Below are positions 1-10,811 of a DNA stretch of 64,000 nucleotides, one piece after another. A program made the position numbers and the translations under genes. The notes below the pieces were generated by a model that saw only the letters and a program-made list of their open reading frames with translations, was not told the origin of the DNA and did no database searches. The stretch's first letter is position 1. Every line of letters begins with the position of its first letter. The stretch comes from Rana temporaria (lineage: Eukaryota > Chordata > Amphibia > Anura > Ranidae), in assembly GCF_905171775.1 (NCBI RefSeq), contig NC_053491.1, positions 399,879,838 to 399,943,837 of the forward strand, written 5' to 3'.

Positions 1-414
1 GGACACAGACCACTATACTTTTTTTTTTTTTTTTTAGATCGGATTGGAGGTAGGACACATGTCGGCTTACATCTGCGACTCCTTAGAGGTGAATGGAGGG
101 TCCATTCGGGACAGACTGACCATGTCAAAGGGGCCCAGGCTGCTTTCACACTGATGCGCTGTGGTTTACCTGCACCTTTGGCTTTCCTGCACTTTGCAAT
201 AGACTTTTATTATATTGTGCAGGTTTGATGCACTTTCAGAAAGCTCACAAAACTCACATGTTATAACAGAAGTCTATGGCTCAGTGCAGGTAACCCGCAG
301 GTGCGCTGCTCTGCATCTGCAGGTCAGTTTAAAAGTAGCCCAGAAACCACTGCAGAACAGATATGCCCATATATACACTGTGATTTTAGTAATAAATTGA
401 CCTTTAAGAACAGT

Positions 415-1136
415 GGCCCATATTCTCTCTAAAAATCCGCGGGCTGCACTTAAGGCACTTACACTCCGCTGTCCCAACTTACAGGAGCAAGTGTTGTATT
501 CCCCAAACACTTGCTCCGTAAGTTGGGACGGCGGAGTGTAAATGCCCCGGCGTAGCCTGGCGGATCTCCAAGGGGGCGGCTTGTATTCAAATTAAGCGCG
601 CCCCCGATTCTAATGAACTGCGCATGCGCCGGGCTTCAAAAAGCCCAGTGCGCATGCTCCAGTTCTCGGCGGAAAACGTCAATGACGCCGACGTGTGCGT
701 CATTGACGTAAAGTCGTATTCAAGAACGACTTACGGAAACTACGTAACCGACGAAAAAACACGACGCGGACCCGACGCCATCCTTAACATGGCCTACGTG
801 GGACTTGCAGAAACTTACTCCTCATATAGCAGGAGTAAGTTTCCGCTTACGCAAACGACGTTAGCGACGGTTACGCGACGCGAACTCGTTCGGGAATCGG
901 CGTAGAAGGATCATTTGCATACGCAAATGAGTCCTTCACGTAAATGCCATCTAGCGGCGGCCGGCGTCATTACATTTAAGATCCGCCAGTGTAAGTGACT
1001 TACAGATGGCGGATCTTAAGTGTATCTATGCGAAAATGATTCTAAGAATCAGTCGCATAGATACACGGGCCAAAAAAGGGAGATACGATGGAGTATCCTG
1101 AGATACTCCATCGTAACTTCTATGAGAATATGGCCC
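415..1136. mobile_element. Foldback (palindromic) MITE-like element
   Basis: The ends are inverted copies of each other: GGCCCATATTCTC at the left and GAGAATATGGCCC at the right, with one mismatch when paired. Inside are shorter nested palindromes. One at about 455-545 repeats an ACACTCCGC/GCGGAGTGT stem around a TATTCCCC loop. Others lie at 1018-1063 (GTATCTATGCG and its complement) and 1080-1116. No transposase is encoded. The GC-rich middle (540-960) has no convincing gene. This is the usual form of a non-autonomous DNA transposon; the superfamily is not resolved. Positions 1-414 hold nothing I recognise apart from a poly-T run near 20-35. Confidence 0.6.
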
Positions 1137-1196
1137 AGTATTCTATTCCATCCCAGAGCAGGAGGTCATGGGCCACTGGTTGGACACCCCTGGCTT

Positions 1197-2422
1197 ACAT
1201 GATACAGGAGTTGATCAGGGAGTGTGCTGACATTATAAAGGAGTTAATCAGGGAGTGTGTGGACATTTCACAGGAGTTGATCAGGGAGTGTGCGGACATT
1301 ATACAGGAGTTGATCAGGGAGTGTGCGGACATTATAAAGGAGTTGATCAGGGAGTGTGCGGACATTTTACAGGAGTTGATCAGGGAGCGTGCTGACATTA
1401 TAAAGGAGTTGGTCAGGGAGTGTGCTTACATGATACAGGAGTTGATCAGAGACTGTGTGGACATTATACAGGAGTTGATCAGAGACTATGTGGACATTAT
1501 ACAGGAGTTGATCAGAGACTGTGCGGACATTATACAGGAGTTGATCAGGGAGTGTGCGGACATTATAGAGGAGTTGATCAGAGACTGTGCGGACATTATA
1601 GAGGAGTTGATCAGGGAGTGTGCAGACATTTTAGAGAAGTTGATCAGGGAGTGTGCGGACATTATAGAGGAGTTGATCAGGGAGTGTGCAGACATTTTAG
1701 AGGAGTTGATCAGGGAGTGTGCGGACATTTTAGAGAAGTTGATCAGGGAGTGTGCGGACATTATAGAGGAGTTGATCAGGGAGTGTGCGGACATTATAGA
1801 GGAGTTGATCAGGGAGTGTGCAGACATTTTAGAGGAGTTGATCAGGGAGTGCACACTCCCTGATCAACTCAGGGAGTGTGCGGACATTATAAAGGAGTTG
1901 ATCAGGGAGTGTGCGGACATTATAAAGGAGTTGATCAGGGAGTGTGTGGATATTATACAGGAGTTGGTCAGAGAGTGTGCTTATATGACACAGGAGTTGG
2001 TCAGAGAGTGTGCTTATATGATACAGGAGTTGGTCAGAGAGTGTGCTTATATGATACAGGAGTTGGTCAGAGAGTGTGCTTTTATGATACAGGAGTTGGT
2101 CAGAGAGTGTGCTTATATGATACAGGAGTTGGTCAGAGAGTGTGCTTTTATGATACAGGAGTTGGTCAGAGAGTGTGCTTATATGATACAGGAGTTGGTC
2201 AGAGAGTGTGCTTATATGATACAGGAGTTGGTCAGAGAGTGTGCTTATATGATACAGGAGTTGGTCAGAGAGTGTGCTTATATGATACAGGAGTTGGTCA
2301 GAGAGTGTGCGTATATGATACAGGAGTTGGTCAGAGAGTGTGCTTATATGATACAGGAGTTGGTCAGAGAGTGTGCTTTTATGATACAGGAGTTGGTCAG
2401 AGAGTGTGCTTAGTTACATGAT
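1197..2422. repeat. 33-bp minisatellite, about 37 copies
   Basis: Tandem repeat with a 33-bp unit built around GAGTTGATCAGGGAGTGTG followed by GACATTATA. There are two blocks. The left (about 1197-1960) carries TGATCAGGGAG units. The right (about 1960-2422) carries GGTCAGAGAG units with TTATATGATACA. Because 33 is divisible by three, long open frames exist in several frames, including 441 codons at 1088-2413 with an 11-residue repeat. I regard these as by-products of the repeat and not as a gene. Confidence 0.95.
1835..1870. repeat. 17-bp perfect inverted repeat inside the minisatellite
   Basis: The arm at 1835-1851 is followed after two bases by its exact reverse complement at 1854-1870, after which the array resumes in its original orientation. 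It looks like a short inverted copy of part of a repeat unit. Confidence 0.85.
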
Positions 2423-2524
2423 ACAGGCGGATAAGTCTCAGTTTATACCTTGACGTTGCAGATCGCAGGTAGAATCGATGTTATTTTGTCTGTGATTCCA
2501 AAATCGCTGCAAAACACAGAAGGT

Positions 2525-2748
2525 ACTTGCAATCCAGTTACTTTCAATGGCACTCCAATGGCAGTGCAATTTTGCCATGATTTTCAATCAACAAATTGAG
2601 CAAATAAAAGTGTGGGACGCGTGTTGACCAAAAGAAGTTCTGGAACTTCTATTGAGGCAACATGCGTCCCTGATTTTGTTTGCGCGATTTAGTGGGAGAC
2701 AATCATGGCAAAATTGCACCGCCATTGAAAGTAACGGGGTTGCAAGTG
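2525..2748. mobile_element. Foldback MITE-like repeat
   Basis: The left arm (ACTTGCAATCC, then CAGTTACTTTCAATGGC and GCAATTTTGCCATGATT) is matched in reverse complement by the right arm (AATCATGGCAAAATTGC, GCCATTGAAAGTAAC, GGGTTGCAAGT). The internal spacer is about 90 bp. It has no coding content. Confidence 0.6.
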
Positions 2749-2772
2749 CATGCCGCGTTTTGACATAACTTT

Positions 2773-3395
2773 GTATTAGGATGTACAGTGGAGGAGCTGT
2801 ATGTGAGGTGTTCTATCCTCCTCTTCTCTATACATATCTCTGTATTAGGATGTACAGTGGAGGAGCTGTATGTGAGGTGTTCTATCCTCCTCCTCTATAC
2901 ATATCTCTGTATTGGGATGTACAGTGGAGGAGCTGTATGTGAGGTGTTCTATCCTCCTCTTCTCTATACATATCTCTGTATTAGGATGTACAGTGGAGGA
3001 GCTGTATGTGAGGTGTTCTATCCTCCTCCTCTATACATATCTCTGTATTGGGATGTACAGTGGAGGAGCTGTATGTGAGGTGTTCTATCCTCCTCCTCTA
3101 TACATATCTGTATTAGGATGTACAGTGGAGGAGCTGTATGTGAGGTGTTCTATCCTCCTCCTCTAAGCTGTATGTGAGGTGTTCTATCCTCCTCCTCTAT
3201 ACATATCTCTGTATTAGGATGTACAGTGGAGGAGCTGTATGTGAGGTGTTCTATCCTCCTCCTCTATACATATCTCTGTATTAGGATGTACAGTGGAGGA
3301 GCTGTATGTGAGGTGTTCTATCCTCCTCCTCTATACATATCTCTGTATTAGGAGAAGCTGTGTATTAGGTGTTCTATTCTTCTCATCACTGACAT
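2773..3395. repeat. 67-bp minisatellite upstream of PCNA, about 8-9 copies
   Basis: Repeat unit of about 67 bp, running TGTATTAGGATGTACAGTGG, then AGGAGCTGTATGTGAGGTG, TTCTATCCTCC and CTATACATATCTC. Some copies carry small indels, and one near 3165 is shortened. The last, degenerate copy ends about 240 bp before the PCNA start codon, so the array abuts the promoter region. Open frames across it are repeat artefacts. Confidence 0.93.
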
Positions 3396-3419
3396 TGTTC
3401 TCTACACTCTGAGGACTGG

Positions 3420-3632
3420 GAGGAACAGCTGCACAATGAGGCGGGAAATGAATTTGGCGCCGTTCTCCCCGGTGACGTTTCTAGTCACATGACCGGCGCC
3501 GTAAAATGCAGAGGAGGCGGCGCTGCCGGGCTTATTTGGCGCCAGAGTGAGAGAAGGAAGGAGGGAGATCTGAGGTCCCGGGATAAGCTCATCGTCCTCT
3601 TCGTAAACACACGCCGGATCTTCGCCGCCACC
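3420..3632 (+). promoter_or_regulatory. PCNA: PCNA promoter and 5' UTR region
   Basis: CpG-rich, TATA-less segment directly upstream of the PCNA start. TTTGGCGC, the E2F/DP binding core, occurs at 3453-3460 and again at 3535-3542, and GCGGGAA is at 3441-3447. TGACGT, a CRE/ATF half site, is at 3473-3478, and TCACATGAC, E-box-like, is near 3486. E2F control of PCNA at G1/S is well established in animals; that these sites are the functional ones here is inference. The transcription start probably lies around 3500-3560. The start codon sits in a near-perfect Kozak context (GCCGCCACCATG, 3624-3635). Confidence 0.7.
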
Positions 3633-3853
3633 ATGTTTGAGGCCAGACTAGTGCAGGGCTCCATCCTGAAGAAGGTGTTGGAGGCGCTGAAGGATCTGAT
3701 CGATGAGGCGTGCTGGGACATCACCTCCAGCGGGATCAGCCTGCAGAGCATGGATTCCTCTCACGTCTCCCTAGTGCAGCTCACCCTCCGCTCCGACGGC
3801 TTCGACACTTACCGCTGTGACCGCAACCAGTCCATCGGGGTGAAGATGAGCAG
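3633..3853 (+). CDS. PCNA: PCNA coding exon 1
   Basis: Starts at the Kozak ATG and ends before the donor GTGAGA. It encodes residues 1-73 and two bases of the next codon, including the DNA-facing helix region and the centre loop. Confidence 0.97.
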
Positions 3854-6800
3854 GTGAGAGTGGTCAGCACTGGGAGATCAGCATGGCGGCCTCCCCCCGG
3901 CTGATAATTACATATGGGGGGTGTATATGGTGGGGATTGTTGTAGTATACCCGTTGGTTATACTGGTATAATGTGCGACACTTGCACTTTGCGTGTTGGC
4001 GCCATTCTGCAGCGATGGGACAGCGCAAACCTATCCGATCTCAACTGTCATAGGTTGACAGAGCTGGTCACATGACACGATGGGCGGGTCATCCACGGAC
4101 ATGCCCCGTCTTGCCTCGCGCGCGCGGTTTTTGACTTGGCAGGGCGCGCTCCTGACGTCACGAATCCCGCGCCAACAAAGAGCAGGCGTCCGCGCGGGAA
4201 ATGACTCGTGGACGGTGGCATCCGTGTTCTGTGATTCGACGCTGTGTGAAATATATGAAAATCATGGAGGGAATGTGCTGTGTGTACAATGATTTCTCCT
4301 TTCTTCTTCCAGTATGTCCAAAATCCTGAAATGTGCTGCCAGCGAGGATATCATCACTCTAAGAGCAGAGGACAATGCAGACACAGTCACCATGGTGTTT
4401 GAGTCACCCAGTAAGTTCCTGATTTCTGCTGCTGTGGTCCAGTATGATCTCTGATGACCTATCAATGTCAGGGATGCGCAACCTGGTGCCCTCCAGCTAT
4501 TAAACTACAAGCCCCATGAGGCATTGCAAGGCTGATTGTTAAAAGCATGATGAGACTTGTAGTTCTGAAACAGCTGGAGGGCTGCAGGTTGAGCACCCAT
4601 GTGTTGCATGCTTTCAAGTAGGACAATAGAAACTTTTCAGATGTGGACATTAAAAAAGCCCTTTGGGGTAAAAAAAATCCTCAAAGTGCCAGGGAAGTCA
4701 TCCTTTAACTGATCCAGTTTTATGCCATAATGTGCTTGTACCACATCACATGGCAGGTTTGCCTGTTATACAAAACTCAGCACCCCACACTCCCATCTTC
4801 ATCTGAACTTCCCTCCACATTCACGTTACAGAATTTGGCAGCAGGAAGCAATGGCTCCCGCTGCTATTAATCTGATCAGTGAGGAGGGAGAGAGCCACTG
4901 CTCTAGTGCACAGAACTGAATCAAAATCGGGCTCCGGTAAGTAGGTGAGCATTCTGTAGCACAGGTTTTTTACCTTAATGCATTCTGGTAAAAACCCAGC
5001 TGAGCTTTATTCAAAAGGGGAATCTGCTGCCACATCTGGCACCTTTTGGTGGGAGGGTGAAGCGGGTACCCGGTCCCTGTTCTGGCTGTTTAGCTCCCCA
5101 TCCTTCCCCTGCAGTTTTCTGGGACACACTAAGGTTCCAGGAGACTGCAGCACATTTACAAAGTACAGTGTGCTTTACGCCGCAAGGCTTCTGCCAGTTT
5201 CTCTTAGCTAAAATGGCGGTGCCATCATCAGAGATGGATGGTGCACCAAGTGGTACTGACATTTAGGGCAGAAACAAATGCCCAGTACAGAAATGGTCCT
5301 ACACATTAGTCTTGCTCAGTTTACTGCCCAACAGCTTCCGGTCTCTCATAGACTTTTACAGGCTGCTGGACAGCGCACCTGTGCCCTAATGCCTTTGTAA
5401 ACCCCCCAATGTGCATGAGTTGCCTCCACAGGCTGCTTTTGACTGTTTTGCCTGTCATGTTATACTATAAATCAAGTCGGCTGTGGCTTGGATTGATGGT
5501 GGACACAACATGGTGATTGTCTAGCCTGAACTGTACGAAGTAGGAATGTGCACTTCATCCCAGGGGACTCTTGGTCCATAGTAGAGCCAGTGCATATGTA
5601 GTGTGTAGGTAGATCTGTGGTGCTGCTATATATCGGCAATCGTTCAACCTTTTCAAAATATCCATAACGATTACAGGAGGACAAACTTCTTATTCCAAAA
5701 CCATGCCTTACCTCGGTTGTTAACCTCCATCTTTAGACATTCTATACCCCACTGTATCTAAAAAGCATTTTATGTTTTGAAATGTGGAAACAAATCGTAA
5801 TCCTTGAAGATTATTTGCACTTCCAATTGACATTTGTTTTGAGAAGCTTCGGTCCTGAATTAGAGCCATACCTGTTGACTTTGAGCTACAAGCCCTATCA
5901 TTCTCTATGGCAGCTTTGAATGTATTACCAATTTTTTTTAACCCCGGTGATGCTAAAGCTGTTGCCATGCTAGGGTTGTGGATGGGTATGTTCTAACCCT
6001 CATCACATTAATCCTTGGTGCACCCTCACCCTTGTAGCATGTGTATACAGGGAGACTGTCATACCAGTTCATCAGGGCTACTCAGTGTATTCACTGTCAT
6101 TAGTATTTGGTCTGCAGAAGTCACAGGAGAGGGAGGCAGTTACTGTGATAGAAGTACCTAGGAAGGTGGGAACGAAAGATCTGTTATAAATTTCTTCTTC
6201 TCTTGCCAATTTATTTTTCTATGCGTAATTAACCATCAGGTTTTGTACTTTGTCCATGTTCAAACATTTTGTTGAATCCTGTTGTGTGGTCACTGAGATT
6301 GGAAGTAACTGGATGAGTGCCAGGAACTTGTGTATCCACTAAAGAAATGATTCACTTTCTGCCCTGTGATATTGGCAGGACACAAAATAACGGATAGTTT
6401 TACCAAAAGAGCATTAGAAAAATGTGTAAACGAATAAAGATTAAACTTTAAAGGCATCACAAGATACCTGCAGTAGCACTGTCACCCAAGAAACCATTAA
6501 GGCAGATTCCGCTTGGACTGCATCTGGGAAGAATGATGGTTAATCTATTAAACTCAGTGACCTGCAGCAAGCTTTTGGCTAGTGCAGTGTGAATGTCCCT
6601 ACATACTTGTTCTGTCAGTTGCATACAGAGTGGTGATATGAGGTAGGCATCTCAGTTGGTAATTTACAATTTGTCTTACAAGTTCCATGTATGTTAATAA
6701 AAGTTGCAGTTCATCTGCCCTGTATCAGACGATTAATATGCTGACATATTGTGTTACAGATCAAGAAAAGGTGTCTGACTATGAAATGAAGCTGATGGAT

Positions 6801-9447
6801 TTAGATGTTGAGCAGTTGGGAATCCCGGTAAGTTAATGACATGCTTGATGGCTTTTAAATATGAACTTGTACTTCGTGTTGAAAATGTTAGGGGGAATGT
6901 CATTCTCAAAGTGGTTGTAAACTTACAGACCACTTTTTGCTACAGGTAAGCCTCATAGGCTTACCTGTAGCTACCCATGATCTCCTACATGGTTTAAGAG
7001 GTATGCCCTGTATTTGCATGTGCCGATGTCGGCACTGAAGCAACGGCATGTGAGTGAACGTCATTGCGTCTCCAGCCATTCGCAGTGCCGGAGCCGCGAT
7101 ACCCAGAAGTAACTCCAGGAGTAATGTCGGCCAGTGCTGTGTACGGGCACCGCAGCGTGGGCTTTGATTTCAGGTGAGTATTGCATAATGAGCTAGTATG
7201 CTATGCATACTAGCTCATTATACCTTTGTCTTGCAGGTGTTTTTTTTTTTGCCAATGTGTTTTTACAACCACTTTAATCATGGTTCCTCCTCCTGTTCCT
7301 CCATTTTTGATTGTGCAGATGTGCTAAAGGGCTCTGTCTGGCTTTCAGGCCCTGGTAGAGCCTTTTGGTTTATCTGTGAACACGCAGGGATCCATGAACT
7401 TGTGCAGAAAAACAAGGGCCCTGGACATCCTTATCTGCGTCATCCTAGTCCAATATCACCTAGGTGAGAAAGGAGGAAGTGCTTGTCTGCAGCACCAAGT
7501 AAATCCATAAAAGAAAAATCCGTAGAAGGGAGTTAAAGCCAGGTGCATGCATTGTCTTGTAAGGTGAGGATCTGCTTTAATACATATTTTTGTCCTACAG
7601 GAACAAGAGTACAGCTGTGTTATAAAGATGCCGTCTGGAGAGTTTGCACGTATCTGCAGAGATCTTAGTCAGATTGGTGATGCAGTTGTCATCTCTTGTG
7701 CAAAGGATGGAGTAAAATTTTCTGCAAGTGGGGAGCTGGGAACAGGAAATGTTAAGCTATCCCAGACTTCAAATGTGGATAAAGAGGAAGAAGCTGTAAG
7801 TGATCACTTTTTTTCTTCTTTCCTAACCAAACTTTTAGTATTGTGTGGAGCAGAAATCAGTAATGGCTTTTGGATCACATCACGCTGACATCACCAGGAA
7901 ATGAAGGGTAAATCGCTCCAACATGTTTACCATAAACAGTGTCAGTTTTCAGACTTTAAGATGGCTAGCTCCAGAAATGCAACATGTCACCCCCAAATGG
8001 CAGGGTCATTAAATGAGCTCCTAAAATATTGTAGTTGTCTTTTATCAGCTAGCTTGTCAGCAAATTCACTACAAACACAGGCAGGTCTGCTGGTAAGACA
8101 AGCAGTACAGAACTCACTATGCAGTGAATAAGGCCGAAGTAGTGCAAACGTTCTTGCAAAGCACATGTATGTATTCAAAAAAAAATTCTGTCCTCTAACC
8201 AGGTCATGACAAATGTGTTCACTTTCTACAGGTCACAATAGAAATGAATGAGCCAGTCCAGCTAACCTTTGCTTTGCGATATCTGAATTTCTTCACCAAA
8301 GCAACACCCTTGTCTCCATCAGTGACACTCAGCATGTCGGCAGATATCCCTCTAGGTGAGTGGCAAATGTTATACTTTGTTTTAACCAGCTGTGTGGGTA
8401 GTAAAGGTCATTGCTTATATTGCATTATAGCAGTACCTCAGCTAAATTGTCACTTGGTTGCAGAATTAACCCGATAGGCCAGGGTTGATCCTAGTGGTGC
8501 GCCAATTCTGAACCAAAAATTCAGGATGCACTGAAACCAAAATAAACCTTTAAAGATTTTTTTTATATATATAAATGTATTTATCTTTTTAATATGAATT
8601 TTAATGAATGCATTTTTGACTATTGGCACCGTTTTTGTCCAATAGACTGCTTTCACACTAAGCAGTTTTTGAAGCCCTGTATAAACAAAATGCAAGAAAA
8701 GCTAAAAAAATAATTCATCCCTTTAAAGTGAGACTAAAGTCTTTATTCTATAGAAACACGTTCTACTTCTCTGCGCAGAGCAGCATGTATCCTTTTTTTG
8801 GGTGCCCTTGTCTGCTCCCTCCTGTCGGTTACCTCCACAGCAAGTAGCTTGCTATGGGGGCGCCAAGTCACCGCTCCCTGTGTCCATGCAGACACAGAGC
8901 TGGGGGGGGGGGGGCGCCCCTCCTGATTATGACAGCTGGGAGAGTCTTGACTGGCTGTGACACTTATGGACAGAGATGGGGCTCAGTGAAGTATTAAGGG
9001 GCTGAGGGGAGGCTGCTGGACAGTTTTTTTTATTTTTTTCTTATTGCATTAAAATAACAGGTCCGTTGCGGTGTCAAATCCTGCTTGGTGCATATTTGGT
9101 TAGTTTAAAAGAACACCTGCATTGAAAATGCAGCAGTTGCGGTTTTTGAACATGACCTATGAAAACTGTGCTGTAAATGTGTCTAAAGCAAATTGTGCCA
9201 AAATTGCTTGCGTTTTTCAGAGGCTATTGGCACTTTTTGTATCGGCAACGCGCGATAACCCTATATTGGTAATTTTCAGTACATCCCTTGTTTCACGTTT
9301 AGTCTTTAGAAAGTCATTGTTTTGAGTTTTTTTTTTTAATGGTGTAATATTTTTTTTTTTCTCCCAGTGGTGGAATACAGAATTGCAGATATGGGTCATG
9401 TGAAATACTATCTGGCTCCTAAGATCGAGGATGAAGAAGCTTCCTAA
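3633..9447 (+). CDS. PCNA: PCNA, proliferating cell nuclear antigen (DNA sliding clamp), six coding exons
   Basis: Encodes the homotrimeric ring that encircles DNA and holds DNA polymerases delta and epsilon, ligase I, FEN1 and mismatch and translesion repair factors at the fork. Coding exons are 3633-3853, 4313-4410, 6760-6827, 7601-7795, 8232-8355 and 9368-9447 (221, 98, 68, 195, 124 and 80 bp), joining to 261 codons plus TAA. This is the same protein length, and to my knowledge the same exon sizes, as human PCNA. All introns are GT-AG. The protein starts MFEARLVQGS. It keeps the centre-loop residues DSSHVSLVQL (about 41-50), the interdomain connecting loop LDVEQLGIP (about 121-129) with L126 and I128, the ubiquitin/SUMO acceptor K164 in ISCAKDG, and the C-terminal tail LAPKIEDEE that contacts PIP-box partners. 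I see no frameshift or lost residue, so the gene looks functional. An in-frame upstream ATG at 3489 exists but is rejected as the start. Downstream, in the same orientation, lies TMEM230. Confidence 0.98.
3854..4312 (+). other. PCNA: PCNA intron 1, CpG-rich with a consensus CRE
   Basis: The intron contains a GC- and CpG-rich core (about 4075-4215). It carries a full palindromic CRE, TGACGTCA, at 4153-4160, and CGCGCGCG and CCCGCGCC runs beside it. This is unlike the AT-rich introns 2-5 and suggests that the CpG island, and possibly regulatory sites, extend into the intron. Function is inferred from motif identity only. Confidence 0.5.
4313..4410 (+). CDS. PCNA: PCNA coding exon 2
   Basis: A polypyrimidine tract ending in AG at 4311-4312 precedes the exon, and the donor GTAAGT follows at 4411. 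It reads MSKILKCA then EDIITLRAEDNAD. Its 98 bp keep the frame with exon 1 (AG|T serine codon). Confidence 0.97.
4469..4601. mobile_element. Small hAT-like foldback MITE in PCNA intron 2
   Basis: CAGGGATGCGCAACCTG and GCCCTCCAGCT at the left are mirrored at the right by AGCTGGAGGGC and CAGGTTGAGCACCCATG. Internal AAACTACAAGCCCCATGA and ACTTGTAGTTCTG also pair. CAGGG ends are typical of non-autonomous hAT elements. The flanking 8-bp duplication is not clear. The rest of intron 2 (4602-6700) contains no gene or repeat I can name. Confidence 0.55.
6760..6827 (+). CDS. PCNA: PCNA coding exon 3
   Basis: Acceptor TTACAG precedes and donor GTAAGT follows at 6828. The 68 bp encode EKVSDYEMKLMDLDVEQLG, which includes the start of the interdomain connecting loop. 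Confidence 0.97.
6907..7277. mobile_element. TTAA-type foldback element in PCNA intron 3
   Basis: Ends CAAAGTGGTTGTAAAC and TTTTTACAACCACTTTAA are inverted repeats. The AGCTAGTATGC hairpin at about 7190-7218 is shared with the copy at 10140-10582. A short GC-rich centre (about 7010-7160) links the arms. It is a member of the family described in the findings. Confidence 0.65.
7601..7795 (+). CDS. PCNA: PCNA coding exon 4
   Basis: Acceptor CCTACAG precedes and donor GTAAGT follows at 7796. The exon begins in phase 0 with EQEYSCVIKMPSGEF and contains K164 (ISCAKDG). It ends at TSNVDKEEEA. Confidence 0.97.
8232..8355 (+). CDS. PCNA: PCNA coding exon 5
   Basis: Acceptor TCTACAG precedes and donor GTGAGT follows at 8356. 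It encodes VTIEMNEPVQLTFALRYLNF and onward to SADIPL. The last base begins a valine codon completed by exon 6. Confidence 0.97.
8487..9117. other. PCNA intron 5, repeat-like but unclassified
   Basis: The stretch at 8493-8560 (GGTGCGCCAATTCTGAACC, then TCAGGATGCACTGAAACC) resembles short hAT-type repeats. From 8725 to 9118 there is a moderately GC-rich block with a poly-G run at 8902-8913. I can neither delimit nor classify either, and no exon is visible. Confidence 0.3.
9368..9447 (+). CDS. PCNA: PCNA coding exon 6 and stop
   Basis: Long T-rich tract and CTCCCAG acceptor. It encodes VEYRIADMGHVKYYLAPKIE and the acidic tail, ending with TAA at 9445-9447. Confidence 0.97.
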
Positions 9448-9612
9448 TTTTGTATAGTGTATTTTTTATGTATTTGTCACCCAAACATCACAGCTCTTTG
9501 CAACTGCCTTGTAATGACAGTAATCCAAGATAACCAACTGGCTGTACTTCTAGGCGTGTCTGTAGATATTTATGTAAATACTCAATCTTTGTAAAACCTG
9601 CCATATGAAGTC

Positions 9613-9618
9613 AATAAA
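9613..9618 (+). terminator. PCNA: PCNA polyadenylation signal
   Basis: AATAAA 166 bases after the PCNA stop codon, followed by a T/GT-rich stretch (about 9640-9655). This is a plausible 3' end and gives a short 3' UTR of about 190 bases. Confidence 0.75.
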
Positions 9619-9839
9619 TCTTTGTAATAATGATCTGCCTTTGTTGTGTTACTGATCATAAAAAAAACTAGATGCATACATTGCAGCTTGTCAGTTGTGA
9701 ATGCAATGGCTGCATTTGTTTTTGGCTTTTCCCCCTTTGGTGAGCTGGCCACAGTGCCGTATAGTCTGGATGAACAGACACCCTCGGACCAGCAGCATTG
9801 TCAGAATGGGGAGGGGATGTGTGTGTATATATGTATGTA

Positions 9840-9845
<6 letters not shown>

Positions 9846-9883
<38 letters not shown>
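9846..9883. repeat. (TA)n microsatellite
   Basis: Uninterrupted TA dinucleotides, preceded by an imperfect GTATA-rich lead-in from 9819. The flanking 9640-10135 contains no gene I can support. Confidence 0.95.
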
Positions 9884-9889
<6 letters not shown>

Positions 9890-10139
9890 TTTTATAACAC
9901 TTTCTTTCTGGGATAAAGGTTTTTCATGCTGGCTGATGTAAGATCTCAATTGGTATGTCTTAACCTTTTCACTGCTACATCTGCAGGACAGCTTTTTCTG
10001 TTAAATTGCTTACTGGTTGGATCACCAGATAAAAATAAAATGAAGGCAGCCATCACATCTAAGAATTGGTAAACTGCAATATCGTTTTTTGCCTTGGGTT
10101 TAATCCTGCTGTGCCTTTTTAAAACAATTATAGAACAGT

Positions 10140-10582
10140 TTAAAGTGGTTGTAAACCCACTATTTGGACTTTTACCTACAGGTAAGCCTACAACAAGGCT
10201 TACCTGTAGGTAAGGAGAATATCTCCTAAACCTGCACGGTTTAGGAGATATTACCCCCGCAATGCGGGCGGCGCATGCGCAGGGGGGACTCCACGGCTGA
10301 AGGACCGGCATCGCCGGACCCTGCCGATTTTAAATCTCCCGCGCGGGAGTGACGTCATCGCCGCTCCAGCCAATCACAGCGCTGGAGCGGCGATACCCGG
10401 AAGACACGCCGGAGCAAGATGACATCCTGCTCGGCGTGGACCAGGTAAGTGATACACACCTCGTTCCGAGGTAAGTATTTCATAATAGGCTAGTATGCGG
10501 TGCATACTAGCCTATTATGCCTTTTGCATTGCAGGTTTGGGGGGGGGGGGGGGGAAGTTTATGCGGTTTACAACCGCTTTAA
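10140..10582. mobile_element. TTAA-type foldback element
   Basis: TTAAAGTGGTTGTAAAC at the left and GGTTTACAACCGCTTTAA at the right. Internal inverted arms include ACAGGTAAGCCT and AGGCTTACCTGT near 10180-10208, CTAGTATGC hairpins near 10487-10515 and a poly-G run at 10539-10554. The centre is GC-rich and holds no ORF of note. Confidence 0.75.
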
Positions 10583-10811
10583 GACTAACATTTGTTCCAG
10601 GCAACTTTCACACTGGGGCTGGGCTGTATAAACCCCCACTAGCAGCCAAAGAAAGTGTTAAAACTGCTTGTGTTGCAGTCTTTCTGAAGCTATGATTAAT
10701 GGGGGAACTAATGCGCAAACCACACTATAATAAAACCGTATTCTAATGTAATGAGTATATAAAATGAGCAGCAGCCACAACTAAATGAGTGTTCATATGC
10801 TAAAGATAATG

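Noticed and set aside
1088..2413. 441-codon open frame with an 11-residue repeat
   Set aside because: It is fully explained by a stop-free 33-bp tandem repeat, which is also open on the other strand. There are no flanking coding features.
1197..2422. CRISPR-like array
   Set aside because: The repeats are contiguous with no unique spacers, and the window is a vertebrate genome; this is a minisatellite.
3489..3632. In-frame upstream ATG giving PCNA a 48-residue N-terminal extension
   Set aside because: PCNA begins MFEARL in all known animals. The ATG at 3633 has a near-perfect Kozak context, the extension is compositionally odd, and it overlaps the E2F-type promoter sites.
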